Assembly (NCBI GenBank): GCA_024695415.1
Contig: JAILIE010000065.1
Coordinates: 62,001 to 126,000, forward strand
DNA length: 64,000 nt
From: Clostridiales bacterium
Lineage (GTDB): Bacteria; Bacillota; Clostridia; Christensenellales; Aristaeellaceae
Reading direction: 5' to 3'
The notes below the pieces were generated by a model. That model was not told where the DNA came from and searched no databases. It saw only the letters and a program-made list of their open reading frames with translations. Shown here in pieces: positions 28,824 to 38,991 of this stretch (the first letter of the stretch is position 1; each line of letters begins with the position of its first letter). Position numbers and translations under genes: made by a program.

Positions 28824-30122
28824 ATGAAAGACCTGCATGATCTGTCCCTGAAAGCCCGAAACTCGTTCTACCAGCTGTCCTCCTCCCCGGCGGAGCAGCG
28901 CAACCGCTCCCTGGCCTGCCTGTGCGACGTGCTGCGGAAGAACGCGGACCGTATCTTCGACGCCAACCGGGAGGACTATGCCCTGGCGGAGAAATCCGGC
29001 CTGGCCGCGCCGCTCCTGGGTCGCCTGCGTTTCGGCCCGGAAAAGCTGAAACAGGTATGCGACGGGCTGCACGCGCTGGCGCAGCTGCCTGATCCCATCG
29101 GGGAAACTACCCTTTCCACGGAGATTACCGAAGGCCTGACGCTGTACCGGGTCGTATGCCCGATCGGCGTGATCGGCGTCATCTTTGAGAGCCGTCCGGA
29201 CGCGCTGATCCAGATCGCCTCCCTGTGCGTCAAGAGCGGGAATTCCGTGCTCCTGAAGGGCGGAAGCGAGGCCCTCCGGACCAACCAGATCCTGTGCGCC
29301 TGCGTCCGGGAAGCCCTCTGGCTGACCGACCTGCCGGAGGACAGCGTCCAGCTGCTGGAAACCCGGGAGGACGTCGCGTCCATGCTGAAGGAGGACCGCC
29401 TGATCGACCTGATCATCCCGCGCGGAAGCAACGCCTTTGTCCGCTATATCATGGACAACAGCCGCATTCCGGTCCTCGGCCACGCCGACGGCGTGTGCCA
29501 CGTATATATCGACGCATCCGCGGATCCGCGGACAGCGGTGAAGGTGACCGTGGACAGCAAGACCCAGAACCTGTCCGTCTGCAACGCCGCCGAGACGCTG
29601 CTCGTCCATCGGGACGCGGTGGATAGCTGTCTCCGTCCCGTGATTGACGCGCTGCGGGAAAAAGGCGTTCGGATCCTCGGCGATCCGGAGGTTGTCCGCC
29701 TGGCCGGATGCGACGCCGCCGACGAAAGCGACTGGTCGAAGGAATATCTGGACGCCGTGATTTCCGTCCGGATCGTGCCTTCCCTGGACGAGGCGATCAG
29801 CCATATCAACCGGTACGGTTCCCATCACACGGACTGTATCATCACGGAGGACGCGGACGCCGCGTCCCGGTTTATGAACATTGTGGACAGCGCCGGCGTG
29901 TACTGGAACGCGTCCACGCGTTTCGCGGACGGTTTTGTCTACGGATTCGGCGCTGAAGTCGGCATTTCCACCGGCAAGATCCATGCCCGGGGGCCCATGG
30001 GCCTGGATGGCCTGACCACCTGCAAGTTCAAACTGATCGGAAAGGGCCATACGATCGCTGAGATGAAGGACGGCACCCGGAAATACACGCACAGGTCCCT
30101 GAACGGGGCATGTCCGTTCTGA
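28824..30122 (+). CDS. proA: Glutamate-5-semialdehyde dehydrogenase (gamma-glutamyl phosphate reductase)
   Basis: VIGVIFESRPDALIQIASLCVKSGNSVLLKGGSEA, YWNASTRFADGFVYGFGAEVGISTGKIHARGPMGLDGL. Confidence 0.96.
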   Translation: MKDLHDLSLKARNSFYQLSSSPAEQRNRSLACLCDVLRKNADRIFDANREDYALAEKSGLAAPLLGRLRFGPEKLKQVCDGLHALAQLPDPIGETTLSTEITEGLTLYRVVCPIGVIGVIFESRPDALIQIASLCVKSGNSVLLKGGSEALRTNQILCACVREALWLTDLPEDSVQLLETREDVASMLKEDRLIDLIIPRGSNAFVRYIMDNSRIPVLGHADGVCHVYIDASADPRTAVKVTVDSKTQNLSVCNAAETLLVHRDAVDSCLRPVIDALREKGVRILGDPEVVRLAGCDAADESDWSKEYLDAVISVRIVPSLDEAISHINRYGSHHTDCIITEDADAASRFMNIVDSAGVYWNASTRFADGFVYGFGAEVGISTGKIHARGPMGLDGLTTCKFKLIGKGHTIAEMKDGTRKYTHRSLNGACPF

Positions 30123-30147
30123 TTCCGGAAACCGCGGGGGAAGAATC

Positions 30148-30858
30148 ATGATGCGTTTGCAGAAATACCTGGCGATGAGCGGCGTCGCCTCCCGAAGGGC
30201 GGCGGAAAAGCTGATCTCCGAGGGACGGGTATATGTGGACCACGTTCCGGTCACGGAAATGGGGTTCCAGGTGGATGAGGCCACCGCCTTTGTCGAGGTG
30301 GACGGCCGGCCGGTTCATATCCAGGAAGAAAAGCACTACCTGGCCTACAACAAGCCCGTGGGCGAAGTGACGACCGTTTCGGATCCGGAGGGCCGCGCAA
30401 CCGTAATGGACAAGTTCAGGGACTACCCTGTCCGTCTGTATCCCGTGGGACGGCTGGATTACGACAGCGAAGGGCTCCTGATCCTGACCAATGACGGGGA
30501 TATGATGAACCATGCCCTGCATCCGAGCCATGAAGTCAGCAAGGTTTACCTGGCCAAGGTATCCAACCAGGTCACGGACGAGGAAATCGCCGCGCTCCGC
30601 CGGGGCGTGATGCTGGACGGGAAAATGACTTCCCCGGCATCCGTGCGCCTGATCCGGCGGGAAACCTTCGACACGGTCCTGCTGATCTCCATTCATGAGG
30701 GACGAAACCGCCAGGTCCGCCGCATGGTCAGCGCCGTCGGCCACCAGGTGGTCAGCCTGAAACGCGTGGAATTCGGCCCGGTTTCACTCGGCGACCTTCC
30801 CTCCGGATGCTGGAGAAAGCTGACCGAAACGGAGGTCAGGCGCCTGAAGGAGCTTTGA
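30148..30858 (+). CDS. RluB/RsuA-family 16S/23S rRNA pseudouridine synthase
   Basis: RLQKYLAMSGVASRRAAEKLI (S4), YPVGRLDYDSEGLLILTNDGD, EGRNRQVRRM. Confidence 0.93.
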   Translation: MMRLQKYLAMSGVASRRAAEKLISEGRVYVDHVPVTEMGFQVDEATAFVEVDGRPVHIQEEKHYLAYNKPVGEVTTVSDPEGRATVMDKFRDYPVRLYPVGRLDYDSEGLLILTNDGDMMNHALHPSHEVSKVYLAKVSNQVTDEEIAALRRGVMLDGKMTSPASVRLIRRETFDTVLLISIHEGRNRQVRRMVSAVGHQVVSLKRVEFGPVSLGDLPSGCWRKLTETEVRRLKEL

Positions 30859-30879
30859 GGCCAAAGCGGAATTCAGTGC

Positions 30880-30907
30880 TTGACAAAACAGGGAAAGACA
30901 GTATAAT
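30880..30907 (+). promoter_or_regulatory. Promoter of tRNA-Ser
   Basis: TTGACA - 16 bp - TATAAT. Confidence 0.8.
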
Positions 30908-30933
30908 ACTCTTTCGTGAGCACATGCTGACAT

Positions 30934-31024
30934 GGAGAGTTGGCTGAGTGGTCTAAGGCGCACGACTGGAAATCGTGTGTGGGGTGATACCTCACCTAGG
31001 GTTCAAATCCCTAACTCTCCGCCA
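30934..31024 (+). tRNA. tRNA-Ser (anticodon GGA), CCA apparently encoded
   Basis: GGAGAGT acceptor pairs with ACTCTCC; anticodon loop CTGGAAA; long variable arm; GGTTCAAATCC T arm; gCCA at 31021-31024. Confidence 0.95.
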
Positions 31025-31025
31025 A

Positions 31026-31054
31026 AATACCCCGCCGGATGGCGGGGTATTTTT
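31026..31054 (+). terminator. Intrinsic terminator after tRNA-Ser
   Basis: aataccccgcc ggat ggcggggtatttttt-like hairpin and T run. Confidence 0.8.
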
Positions 31055-31081
31055 CGTGGTACCGGAATCCCGGAAAACGGT

Positions 31082-32299
31082 TCATTCCCGGTTGAACATA
31101 CAATTGGCCATGATGGCATCCACGATCTCCGGAAACTTCCATTCGCAGGTTTTCCGGTCGATCAGGCCGAAGAGCTCGCCGTTGCCGGAAAAAGCGTGAT
31201 TGTCCCACCAGAAGCAGGTCATTCCCCGCGCGCTGGCCGCGCAGGTATAATAGGCGGCGAAATTCACCCGGTCCTGCAGGTTCCCGCTTTTGTTCAGGGC
31301 GCCGTACTCGTCGATCATCACCGGGATTCCTTCGGCGACATACTTGTAGTACAGCTCGTTCATGAACCCGGCGATATCCTTTTTGACCTGGTTCGTGTCA
31401 TTGTCGATATCAAATTCCCGGAAGGATCCGCTTTTCATGTTCAGTGCGAAATTGTACGGGGTGTAGGCATGGACCGAAAGGATGATCCGGTTGTCGGCCG
31501 TATCGTCCGGTATTTTGAAATATTGACTGAGGACGCCAGTGTGGCTGGCAGTGTAACCCGGAACCGCCAGGTAGCGGGTCGCGTTCCGGCCGCCGGTGGC
31601 GCGCACGGTATCCACGAAGAGCTGGTTCAGCTTATTGATGCATTCGGCGGCATCCCGGCATTCCGGAGACGATTCGCTGAAATTCCATTCATAGACGGTA
31701 TCCGTCAGCCGGGGCTCATTCATCGATTCCAGGATCAGGTGTTCGTCACAGTCGGCAAAAGCCGCCGCCATGGCCGACCAGATGGCGGTGAGATAGCGCG
31801 CGGACTGGTCGTAATGGGCGGAATCCGGATAAAAGTAGGCCGGGTCGTTGTCGTGATGCACGTTGACGATGACGTACATCCCCTCGTCCAGGGCCCACTG
31901 CACGACTTCCTTAACGCGGTTCATCCAGATGGAATTGACGTTATAGAAGGAATCCACATGGTCATGCCAGCTGACCGGGACGCGGATGGACTGGAAGCCG
32001 GCGGCATGCAGGGCGGAAATGAGCTCACGCGTCGTTTTCGCGTGGCACCAGTAGGTTTCCAGTTCAGGCTCCTGGCCATTGAACCAGCCGTTGTTCCAGG
32101 CGTCAAACGTGTTGCCCAGGTTCCAGCCGGTCTTCATGGACCGGACGAACCGCAGCGCTTCGTTGTCCGGGAGCTCGAACTGCTTCATGGCGTCGATCAC
32201 CGGCACGGTGACGGAAGAGGAGCTGTCGCCGGAAGAGCAGGAACAAAGCGAAAGCAGGATCAGGAGCGCGAGCAGGATCGGGATCAGTCGTTTTTTCAT
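31082..32299 (-). CDS. Glycoside hydrolase family 5 (cellulase-like) lipoprotein
   Basis: Lipobox LLSLCSC; GWNLGNTFDAWN, IRVPVSWHDHV, VIVNVHHDN, LILESMNEPR (acid/base), VMIDEYGAL (nucleophile). Confidence 0.9.
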   Translation of the reverse strand: MKKRLIPILLALLILLSLCSCSSGDSSSSVTVPVIDAMKQFELPDNEALRFVRSMKTGWNLGNTFDAWNNGWFNGQEPELETYWCHAKTTRELISALHAAGFQSIRVPVSWHDHVDSFYNVNSIWMNRVKEVVQWALDEGMYVIVNVHHDNDPAYFYPDSAHYDQSARYLTAIWSAMAAAFADCDEHLILESMNEPRLTDTVYEWNFSESSPECRDAAECINKLNQLFVDTVRATGGRNATRYLAVPGYTASHTGVLSQYFKIPDDTADNRIILSVHAYTPYNFALNMKSGSFREFDIDNDTNQVKKDIAGFMNELYYKYVAEGIPVMIDEYGALNKSGNLQDRVNFAAYYTCAASARGMTCFWWDNHAFSGNGELFGLIDRKTCEWKFPEIVDAIMANCMFNRE

Positions 32300-32427
32300 A
32301 TGGATTACTCCCCCTTTGTGCCTATTATAAACGCTGCGCTCCGCCGCCGCAAGGATGAAAATAATCATCTTCCTTTCTATGTATAAAAGTGGTAAAATAA
32401 TTTGATTCTTTGACGGAGGATGACCCC

Positions 32428-33792
32428 ATGCGGATTATTGTCATCGGCGCGGGTAAGGTCGGCTACACCCTCGCTGAGCACCTGATATCGGAGGAACACG
32501 ACGTCACGGTCATTGACCGGGACGAGGAAGTCATTAACCGCTGTTCCGGATCGCTGGACACCATCTGCCTGAAAGGCAACGGCGCCAACGCGAAGATCCT
32601 GCTGGAAGCCGGCGTGGAAAAGGCGAATATCGTCATCGCCTCCACGGAAAGCGACGAGACCAACATGCTGGCCTGCCTGATCGCCAAGCGCCTGGGCGCC
32701 CAGTATACCATCGCCCGGATCCGGGACCCGGAATTCAACGAAAGCCAGATGCTTTTGCAGAACGAGCTCGGCATCGACGTGGCCATCAACCCGGAGCGCG
32801 CCACCGCGCTGGAGATCAGCCGCCTGCTGCGGTATCCCTTCGCGGGGAGCATCGAATCCTTCGCCAAGGGCCAGGTGGAAATGGTGGAATTCCGGGCCGT
32901 GGAAACGGATCCGATCATCGGAATCGCGATGAAGGACCTTTCGGTCAAGGTCCGCGGACTGCCCCGGATCCTCTATGCCATGGTGGATAGAAACGGTACG
33001 GTCCTGATTCCCGGCGGCGATTTCACGATTCTGCCCGGGGACCGGGTTTTCGTATCCGGTGACATGCTGAATATCACGGAGTATTTCCGCTTCCTCGGCC
33101 GGAACAAGCAGAAGGTCCGGAGCGTTATGGTTCTCGGCGGAGGCCGTATTTCCTATTATCTTTCCAAGTTCATCGTTCCGATGGGCATCCATGTGACCCT
33201 GTTCGAGATGGATCCGGTGAAAGCCAGGAGACTGAGCGAACTGCTTCCGAAAGTGGATGTCATCCTCGGCGACGGTACGGACCAGGATCTTCTCGAGGAA
33301 CAGGGTCTCTCCCAGATGGACGCTTTCGTCTCCCTCAGCAACCGGGACGAGGAAAACCTGATGACCGGCATGTACGCGTCACGCTGCGGCGTACCGAAAG
33401 TCATCGCGAAGAACAGCCGGACCACCTACCTGGAAATCCTGAACAACCTCGGCCTGGACTCGGTCATCAGCCCGCAGACCATCACCAGCTCCACCATTCT
33501 CCGGTACGTGCGCGCGCGGGTCAACAGCAACGGGACCCGGATTGAGCGCCTGTACCGGCTGGCGGACGGCAAGGCCGAGGCGATTGAGTTTATCGCGCGC
33601 AAGGGCGACGCCTATATCAACATTCCGCTGAAGGATCTTTCCATGCGCAAAGGCGCGCTGGTATCCGTCATCGTACACCAGGGAAAGATTATCATCCCCT
33701 TCGGCAAGGACCATATCGAGGAAGGCGACCATGTCGTCATCATCTCCCGGGATTCCGGCATTTCCGACCTGAACGAGGTGCTGTACAGATGA
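32428..33792 (+). CDS. trkA: Trk system potassium transporter, regulatory subunit TrkA
   Basis: MRIIVIGAGKVGYTLAEHLISEEHDVTVIDRD; two RCK-N/RCK-C repeats. Confidence 0.95.
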   Translation: MRIIVIGAGKVGYTLAEHLISEEHDVTVIDRDEEVINRCSGSLDTICLKGNGANAKILLEAGVEKANIVIASTESDETNMLACLIAKRLGAQYTIARIRDPEFNESQMLLQNELGIDVAINPERATALEISRLLRYPFAGSIESFAKGQVEMVEFRAVETDPIIGIAMKDLSVKVRGLPRILYAMVDRNGTVLIPGGDFTILPGDRVFVSGDMLNITEYFRFLGRNKQKVRSVMVLGGGRISYYLSKFIVPMGIHVTLFEMDPVKARRLSELLPKVDVILGDGTDQDLLEEQGLSQMDAFVSLSNRDEENLMTGMYASRCGVPKVIAKNSRTTYLEILNNLGLDSVISPQTITSSTILRYVRARVNSNGTRIERLYRLADGKAEAIEFIARKGDAYINIPLKDLSMRKGALVSVIVHQGKIIIPFGKDHIEEGDHVVIISRDSGISDLNEVLYR

Positions 33793-35243
33793 ACCGAAGG
33801 CTGATTATTCGCGTTCTCGGCGCCATCCTGCTGGTCGAAGCCGCGGCCATGCTTCCGGCAACCCTGGTCTCGATCCTGTACGGGGACGGGGATTTTTCCG
33901 CGATGGCGGTCAGTGTCCTGATCGTCGCCCCGATCGGACTGTGCATGCTGCTGATTCCCGAAACCCGTTCCGGCGACCATCTGCGCCTGAAGGAAGGATT
34001 CATCATCACCGCCCTCGGGTGGCTCCTGATGAGCGTCTGCGGGGCGATTCCTTTCATGCTTTCCGGCCAGCTTCCCCGTTTTGAGGAAGCGTTCTTCGAG
34101 GCGGTTTCCGGCTTTACGACCACCGGTGCCACCTGCGTTACGCGGTTTGAGGGATTCCCGCGCGGAGTCATGTTCTGGCGCGCGACCACGCACTGGGTCG
34201 GCGGCATGGGCGTCCTGGTGCTGACCCTGGCGCTTCTTCCCAAACTGACCGGCCGCACAGCGCACCTGGTCAAGGCGGAAAGCCCCGGACCCTCTCTGAG
34301 CAAACTGGTGCCCCAGACCGGCAAAACCGCCAAGATCCTTTATCAGATCTATATCCTGCTGACCCTTTCCGAATTTGTCGCGCTGATGATCTGCGGCCTT
34401 TCCCCCTACGACGCGGCGGTCCATACCATGGCGACCGCCGGAACCGGCGGCTTCAGCTGCTACGGCGCGAGCATCGCCGCCTTCAACAGCGTATGGGTCG
34501 AAATGGTGATCTCCGTTTTCATGTTCATGTTCGGCGTGAATTTCGCCCTTTACTACCGCTTCCTGATCGGCGAGCGCTTCAGGGCGTTCTATAAGGATGA
34601 GGAATTCCGGTGGTATTTTACCATCGTCATCGGCCTGATCCTGCTGATCTCCCTCTTCAACCTGTCCTTCTACGAAAATTTCCTGACGTCCCTGCGCTAC
34701 GGCATTTTCCAGGTATGCTCCATCATGTCGACTACGGGGTTCGTGACCGCCGACTTCAACCAGTGGCCTGTCGTTTCCCATATCCTGATCATCATCGCGA
34801 TGCTGATCGGCTCCTGCGCCGGGTCCACCGCGGGCGGTATCAAGGTGATCCGGATCAATATGATCGCCAAGATGTCCCGGCGGAATATCATGGCTACCGG
34901 CCAGCCGAAAAAAATGGATGTGATCCGCATCGACGGGAAAGCCGTGGAGGAACCGATCCTGATGCAGGTCGCGCAGTTCGCGCTGATGTATATCGCCCTG
35001 GTCCTGCTGGGCAGCTTCCTGGTTTCCCTGGAGGGGAAATTTGACGCGATCACCAACCTGTCCGCAGCGCTGACCTGTGTCAGCAACGTCGGTCCCGGCC
35101 TCGGAGCGGTCGGCCCCGTCGAAAACTTCGCCGGCTACGGCATTTCCAGCAAAGTGGTGCTTTCCTTCCTGATGCTGTTCGGGAGGCTGGAACTTCTGCC
35201 GATGTTTATCCTGTTTACCCGGTCGGCATGGAAAAAGTATTGA
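33789..35243 (+). CDS. trkH: Trk-type potassium uptake membrane subunit TrkH
   Basis: SGFTTTGATC, HWVGGMGVLVLTLALLP, IGSCAGSTAGGIKVIRI; ATGA overlap with trkA. Confidence 0.94.
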   Translation: MNRRLIIRVLGAILLVEAAAMLPATLVSILYGDGDFSAMAVSVLIVAPIGLCMLLIPETRSGDHLRLKEGFIITALGWLLMSVCGAIPFMLSGQLPRFEEAFFEAVSGFTTTGATCVTRFEGFPRGVMFWRATTHWVGGMGVLVLTLALLPKLTGRTAHLVKAESPGPSLSKLVPQTGKTAKILYQIYILLTLSEFVALMICGLSPYDAAVHTMATAGTGGFSCYGASIAAFNSVWVEMVISVFMFMFGVNFALYYRFLIGERFRAFYKDEEFRWYFTIVIGLILLISLFNLSFYENFLTSLRYGIFQVCSIMSTTGFVTADFNQWPVVSHILIIIAMLIGSCAGSTAGGIKVIRINMIAKMSRRNIMATGQPKKMDVIRIDGKAVEEPILMQVAQFALMYIALVLLGSFLVSLEGKFDAITNLSAALTCVSNVGPGLGAVGPVENFAGYGISSKVVLSFLMLFGRLELLPMFILFTRSAWKKY

Positions 35244-35269
35244 TTTCCCGGCTGGAAAGGAGCTTCTGA

Positions 35270-36853
35270 ATGTCTCACCCCGACACGAAATCCGTTGCGA
35301 AAGGCGTATCCATCCTCGGTATTACGGGGATTATCTGCAAGCTGGTCGGCGTTCTGTTTTCCATACCACTGAATATGATCAGCACGGAGATCGCCACCGT
35401 GTTCTATGTGGTCTATCCGACCTATACGCTTCTGCTGACGATTTCCAGCGCCGGTCTTCCGGTCGCTGTATCGCGTATGGTCGCCGGATTCCTGGCCCGC
35501 AGCGACGCCCGCAACGCCCGGAACACATTCCGGGTCGCGCTGCTGTCGCTCTTTTCCGTGGGCGCGGTATTCTCCCTGCTCATGGTGGTGCTGAACAGCC
35601 AGCTGACGGCGATGGTCAACGTGGAGGAGGCTTCCCTCGGCTTCTACGCCATTGCGCCCTGCGTCCTGATCGTCTGCGTCCTGTCTGCCTTCCGCGGGTT
35701 TATCCAGGGGCAGCAGAACATGTTCCCCACCGCGATATCCCAGCTGATTGAGCAGGTCGGAAAGGTCGTCGTATCCCTTCCGCTGGCCTATATCGGCATC
35801 CATCATTACCACAGCGTAACATACGGCGCCGCCGGCGCCCTGTTCGGAATCACCGTCGCGGAATTCGCCGCGCTGATCTACATGCTCGTCCGCACACGGA
35901 TCCACCGGAACGATATCAACCGGATTCCCCAGGCGGAAGAGGAAAAGCTGATGGAGAACAAAACCCTTCTCCGCCGGCTGGTGACCATTTCGATCCCCAT
36001 CACCATCAGCGCCTGTATCATTCCGCTTTCCACATTCATCGATTCCGCCATGATGATCGACCGGATGATGGTCGCCGGGCTCGCGAAGGCTGATGCGAAA
36101 AGCGCCTACGGAATCTATACCAGCGTCGTGATCCGGCTGATCAATATACCGACCGCCCTGGCGCTGGCCATCTCCATGAGCCTGGTCCCGGTCATCTCCG
36201 CGAGGAGATCGGTGAACGACATCGCGGGCATTCATTCCGAAAGCAATACCGGAATGCGGTACGCGTTCCTGATCGGTTTCCCCTGCTCCGTTGGCATGAG
36301 CCTCCTGTCCCGCGAAATCGTATCGTTCTTTTACGGGGATGTTGCCTCCTTTTCCGCGGCGCAGATCCAGCTGGCCTCCGAACTGCTGACCTTCTCTGCC
36401 ATGACGGTGGTGCTGTTCACCGCGGTCCAGGCGACCAGCAGCATCCTCCAGGGAATCCGCAAACAGAAGATCCCCATGTATACCATGATGGCCGGTGTCG
36501 CCGTCAAGATTGTCCTGAACTACACGCTGATCGGAACAAAGGGAATCGATATCCACGGGGGACCCATCGCGTCCATCGCCTGCTATTCCGTCGCGATGAT
36601 CCTGAACTTCATCTTCATGTGCCGCCACGCCCGGATGCCGTTCAACTGGAAGGACTGGGTGCTGAAGCCCGGCCTGGCGTCCGCCCTGATGGGAGTGGCG
36701 GTATACGGGGCAAAGCTGATCCTCCCCTCCGGACGGCTCTGGACCATCCTGGAAATTATCCTGGGCGTGGTCGTGTTCCTTGGTTCGGCGTTCCTGCTGA
36801 AGGCGGTGACGAAGGATGACCTTCGCGCGATGGCCAGGAGGAGCAAATCATGA
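35270..36853 (+). CDS. Polysaccharide biosynthesis/SpoVB-type MOP flippase
   Basis: 527 aa, about 12-14 TM segments; KGVSILGITGIICKLVGVLFSIPL, ISSAGLPVAVSRMVA. Confidence 0.88.
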   Translation: MSHPDTKSVAKGVSILGITGIICKLVGVLFSIPLNMISTEIATVFYVVYPTYTLLLTISSAGLPVAVSRMVAGFLARSDARNARNTFRVALLSLFSVGAVFSLLMVVLNSQLTAMVNVEEASLGFYAIAPCVLIVCVLSAFRGFIQGQQNMFPTAISQLIEQVGKVVVSLPLAYIGIHHYHSVTYGAAGALFGITVAEFAALIYMLVRTRIHRNDINRIPQAEEEKLMENKTLLRRLVTISIPITISACIIPLSTFIDSAMMIDRMMVAGLAKADAKSAYGIYTSVVIRLINIPTALALAISMSLVPVISARRSVNDIAGIHSESNTGMRYAFLIGFPCSVGMSLLSREIVSFFYGDVASFSAAQIQLASELLTFSAMTVVLFTAVQATSSILQGIRKQKIPMYTMMAGVAVKIVLNYTLIGTKGIDIHGGPIASIACYSVAMILNFIFMCRHARMPFNWKDWVLKPGLASALMGVAVYGAKLILPSGRLWTILEIILGVVVFLGSAFLLKAVTKDDLRAMARRSKS

Positions 36854-38286
36854 CAGGCTTTTTGACCGTTGTATCCGTCGGGCCCGGGGATCCGGACCTC
36901 TGCAGCCGGAAAACGCTCGATACGCTTCTTTCCGCCGGCGAGGTGATCCTGCGGACTGCCCGCCATCCGATCTCCGGGTGGCTGGAGGAAAACGGAATCC
37001 GGTGGTCCTCCCTGGACGATATTTTTGAGTGTTCGGAAGACTTTGACGGAATGTACGGCCGGATGGCGGACCGGATCCTGGAAAAAGCCTCCCGGGAGGA
37101 AGGCGTCGTTTTCGCCGTGCCGGACATCCTTTCCGACCGCTCCCTTTCTGCTGCCATCAGATGCCTGAAGGAATCCGGCGTGCCGGTCCGGATCGTTCCC
37201 GGATTCTCCTACGCGGATTATTACCTGGCGGCATGCCGGGAGGAGCTGGATACCTCGAACCTGCGCGTGTCTTCCGCCAGTGACGTTTCCTCCGTTCCCT
37301 ACAATCCGAATATTCCCCTGCTGATTACGGAACTCGACAATCCGATGCTCGCCGGCGACGTGAAGGAATACCTGTCCGCTCTGGCGGACGACGAAACACC
37401 GATCCGCTTCATGGAAAGCGAAAGCGTCCGGACGATCCCGCTTTACGAGCTGGACCGGATGCCGGCGTACAGCCATCTTTCCGCCGCCTTTATTCCGGCC
37501 ACGGACTATATGCACCGCCGCCGTTTCCACATGCAGGACCTGCGGGATATCATGGAGGCGCTCCGTTCTCCCGCCGGCTGTCCCTGGGACCGGATCCAGA
37601 CGCATCAGACGCTCCGCCCGTACCTGGTTGAGGAGGCCTGGGAGTCCGTCGCCGCGATCGACGAGGAGGATCCCCTGCATATGGCCGACGAACTGGGCGA
37701 CCTTCTGTTCCAGATCGTGTTCCATTCGTCCATCGGCGCAAGCTTCGACGAGTTTACCCTCGATGACGTCATCAGCTCCATCTGTGCAAAGATGATCCGG
37801 CGCCATCCGCATGTTTTCGGGGACGAATCGCTCCGCACGCCCGGCGAGGTCGCGGACAAGTGGGAAAAGCTGAAAAGCAAAGAGAACGGCAGCCGCTCGG
37901 TGAGCGACAGCCTGGACGATGTGGCTCCTTCCCTTCCGGCGCTGAAATACGCGGTGAAAGTGCATAAGAAGGCCGCGCAGCTTCCCGCCTGGAAACGGGA
38001 CGCCGGGGAGATCGCCGAAAGCATGGGGGATCTGGCCCGGAAGCTGGGCGGTTCCGCCGCGCCGACGAACGAGGACGCCGTGGGGGACCTGCTGTTCCTG
38101 TGCGCGCATTACTGCTTCCTGCGGGGGGTGGATCCGGAAATCGCGCTGCACCGGACCGTGGATCGCTTCCGGGAGCGGTTCCGCCTTGCCGAAAAAGCGG
38201 CCGTTCAGGACGGGAAATCGCCGGAATGCTTGACTTTCTCGGAACTTTGTGTATACTTAAAACATGTTGAAGGCGAAATTGAATAG
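36850..38286 (+). CDS. mazG: MazG nucleotide pyrophosphohydrolase with N-terminal tetrapyrrole methylase-like domain (YabN-like)
   Basis: VVSVGPGDPDLCS N-terminus; LRSPAGCPWDRIQTHQTLRPYLVEEAWESVAAIDEEDPLHMADELGDLLFQIVFHS. Confidence 0.94.
   Translation: MTGFLTVVSVGPGDPDLCSRKTLDTLLSAGEVILRTARHPISGWLEENGIRWSSLDDIFECSEDFDGMYGRMADRILEKASREEGVVFAVPDILSDRSLSAAIRCLKESGVPVRIVPGFSYADYYLAACREELDTSNLRVSSASDVSSVPYNPNIPLLITELDNPMLAGDVKEYLSALADDETPIRFMESESVRTIPLYELDRMPAYSHLSAAFIPATDYMHRRRFHMQDLRDIMEALRSPAGCPWDRIQTHQTLRPYLVEEAWESVAAIDEEDPLHMADELGDLLFQIVFHSSIGASFDEFTLDDVISSICAKMIRRHPHVFGDESLRTPGEVADKWEKLKSKENGSRSVSDSLDDVAPSLPALKYAVKVHKKAAQLPAWKRDAGEIAESMGDLARKLGGSAAPTNEDAVGDLLFLCAHYCFLRGVDPEIALHRTVDRFRERFRLAEKAAVQDGKSPECLTFSELCVYLKHVEGEIE
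38230..38257 (+). promoter_or_regulatory. Putative promoter of the HU gene inside the mazG 3' end
   Basis: TTGACT - 16 bp - TATACT. Confidence 0.5.
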
Positions 38287-38355
38287 GTTTCTTCTTTGAC
38301 ATGCATTTATTTATTCTCGTGCATATTAACACGAAACAAAAAGGAGGATTTACCC

Positions 38356-38655
38356 ATGAACAAAAGTGAACTGATCGCCGCGCTGGCCGAGAAGACCGAG
38401 TTTTCCAAGAAAGACGCCGAAAAAGCCCTGAACGCGTTTGTGGACGTCGTCAGCGATTCCCTGGCCAAGGGTGACAAAGTACAGCTGATCGGCTTCGGCA
38501 CCTTCGATGTGAAAGCCCGTCCCGCCCGTACCGCCCGCAATCCGCGGACCGGCGCCGAGATTAAGATCGCAGCGACCAAGGCTCCCGCTTTCAAAGCCGG
38601 CAAAGCCCTGAAAGATAAAGTCAACACTCCTGCCAAGAAAAAGGGCAAGAAGTAA
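38356..38655 (+). CDS. HU family DNA-binding protein
   Basis: [66 protein letters not shown]; lysine-rich C-terminus. Confidence 0.96.
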   Translation: MNKSELIAALAEKTEFSKKDAEKALNAFVDVVSDSLAKGDKVQLIGFGTFDVKARPARTARNPRTGAEIKIAATKAPAFKAGKALKDKVNTPAKKKGKK

Positions 38656-38668
38656 TTTCAACCATTTC

Positions 38669-38701
38669 CGCCCGCAGGATTGATCCTGCGGGCGCTTTTT
38701 T
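38669..38701 (+). terminator. Intrinsic terminator after HU gene
   Basis: cgcccgcaggat tg atcctgcgggcg cttttttt. Confidence 0.85.
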
Positions 38702-38712
38702 GAGGTTTTATT

Positions 38713-38991
38713 ATGCGTCTGGACAAATATCTGAAAGTATCGAGAATCATCAAGAGACGGACCGTGGCAAATGAAGCCTGCGCGTCCGGCCGGGTTACGC
38801 TGAACGACCGCGTCGCCAAGCCCGGCGCCGAGGTCAGACCGGGCGACCGGCTGACCATCCGCTTCGGTGAGCATATCGGCCAGTATGAAATCGTCAGCGT
38901 CGCGGAAACCGTCCGGAAGGACCAGGCTTCCGCCATGTACAGGATCATCAGCGAGGACGCGGGCATGTCCGCGGAACGGAATCAGGAATGA
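38713..38991 (+). CDS. S4-domain RNA-binding protein RqcP/YabO-like
   Basis: [45 protein letters not shown]; downstream of mazG-HU. Confidence 0.92.
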   Translation: MRLDKYLKVSRIIKRRTVANEACASGRVTLNDRVAKPGAEVRPGDRLTIRFGEHIGQYEIVSVAETVRKDQASAMYRIISEDAGMSAERNQE

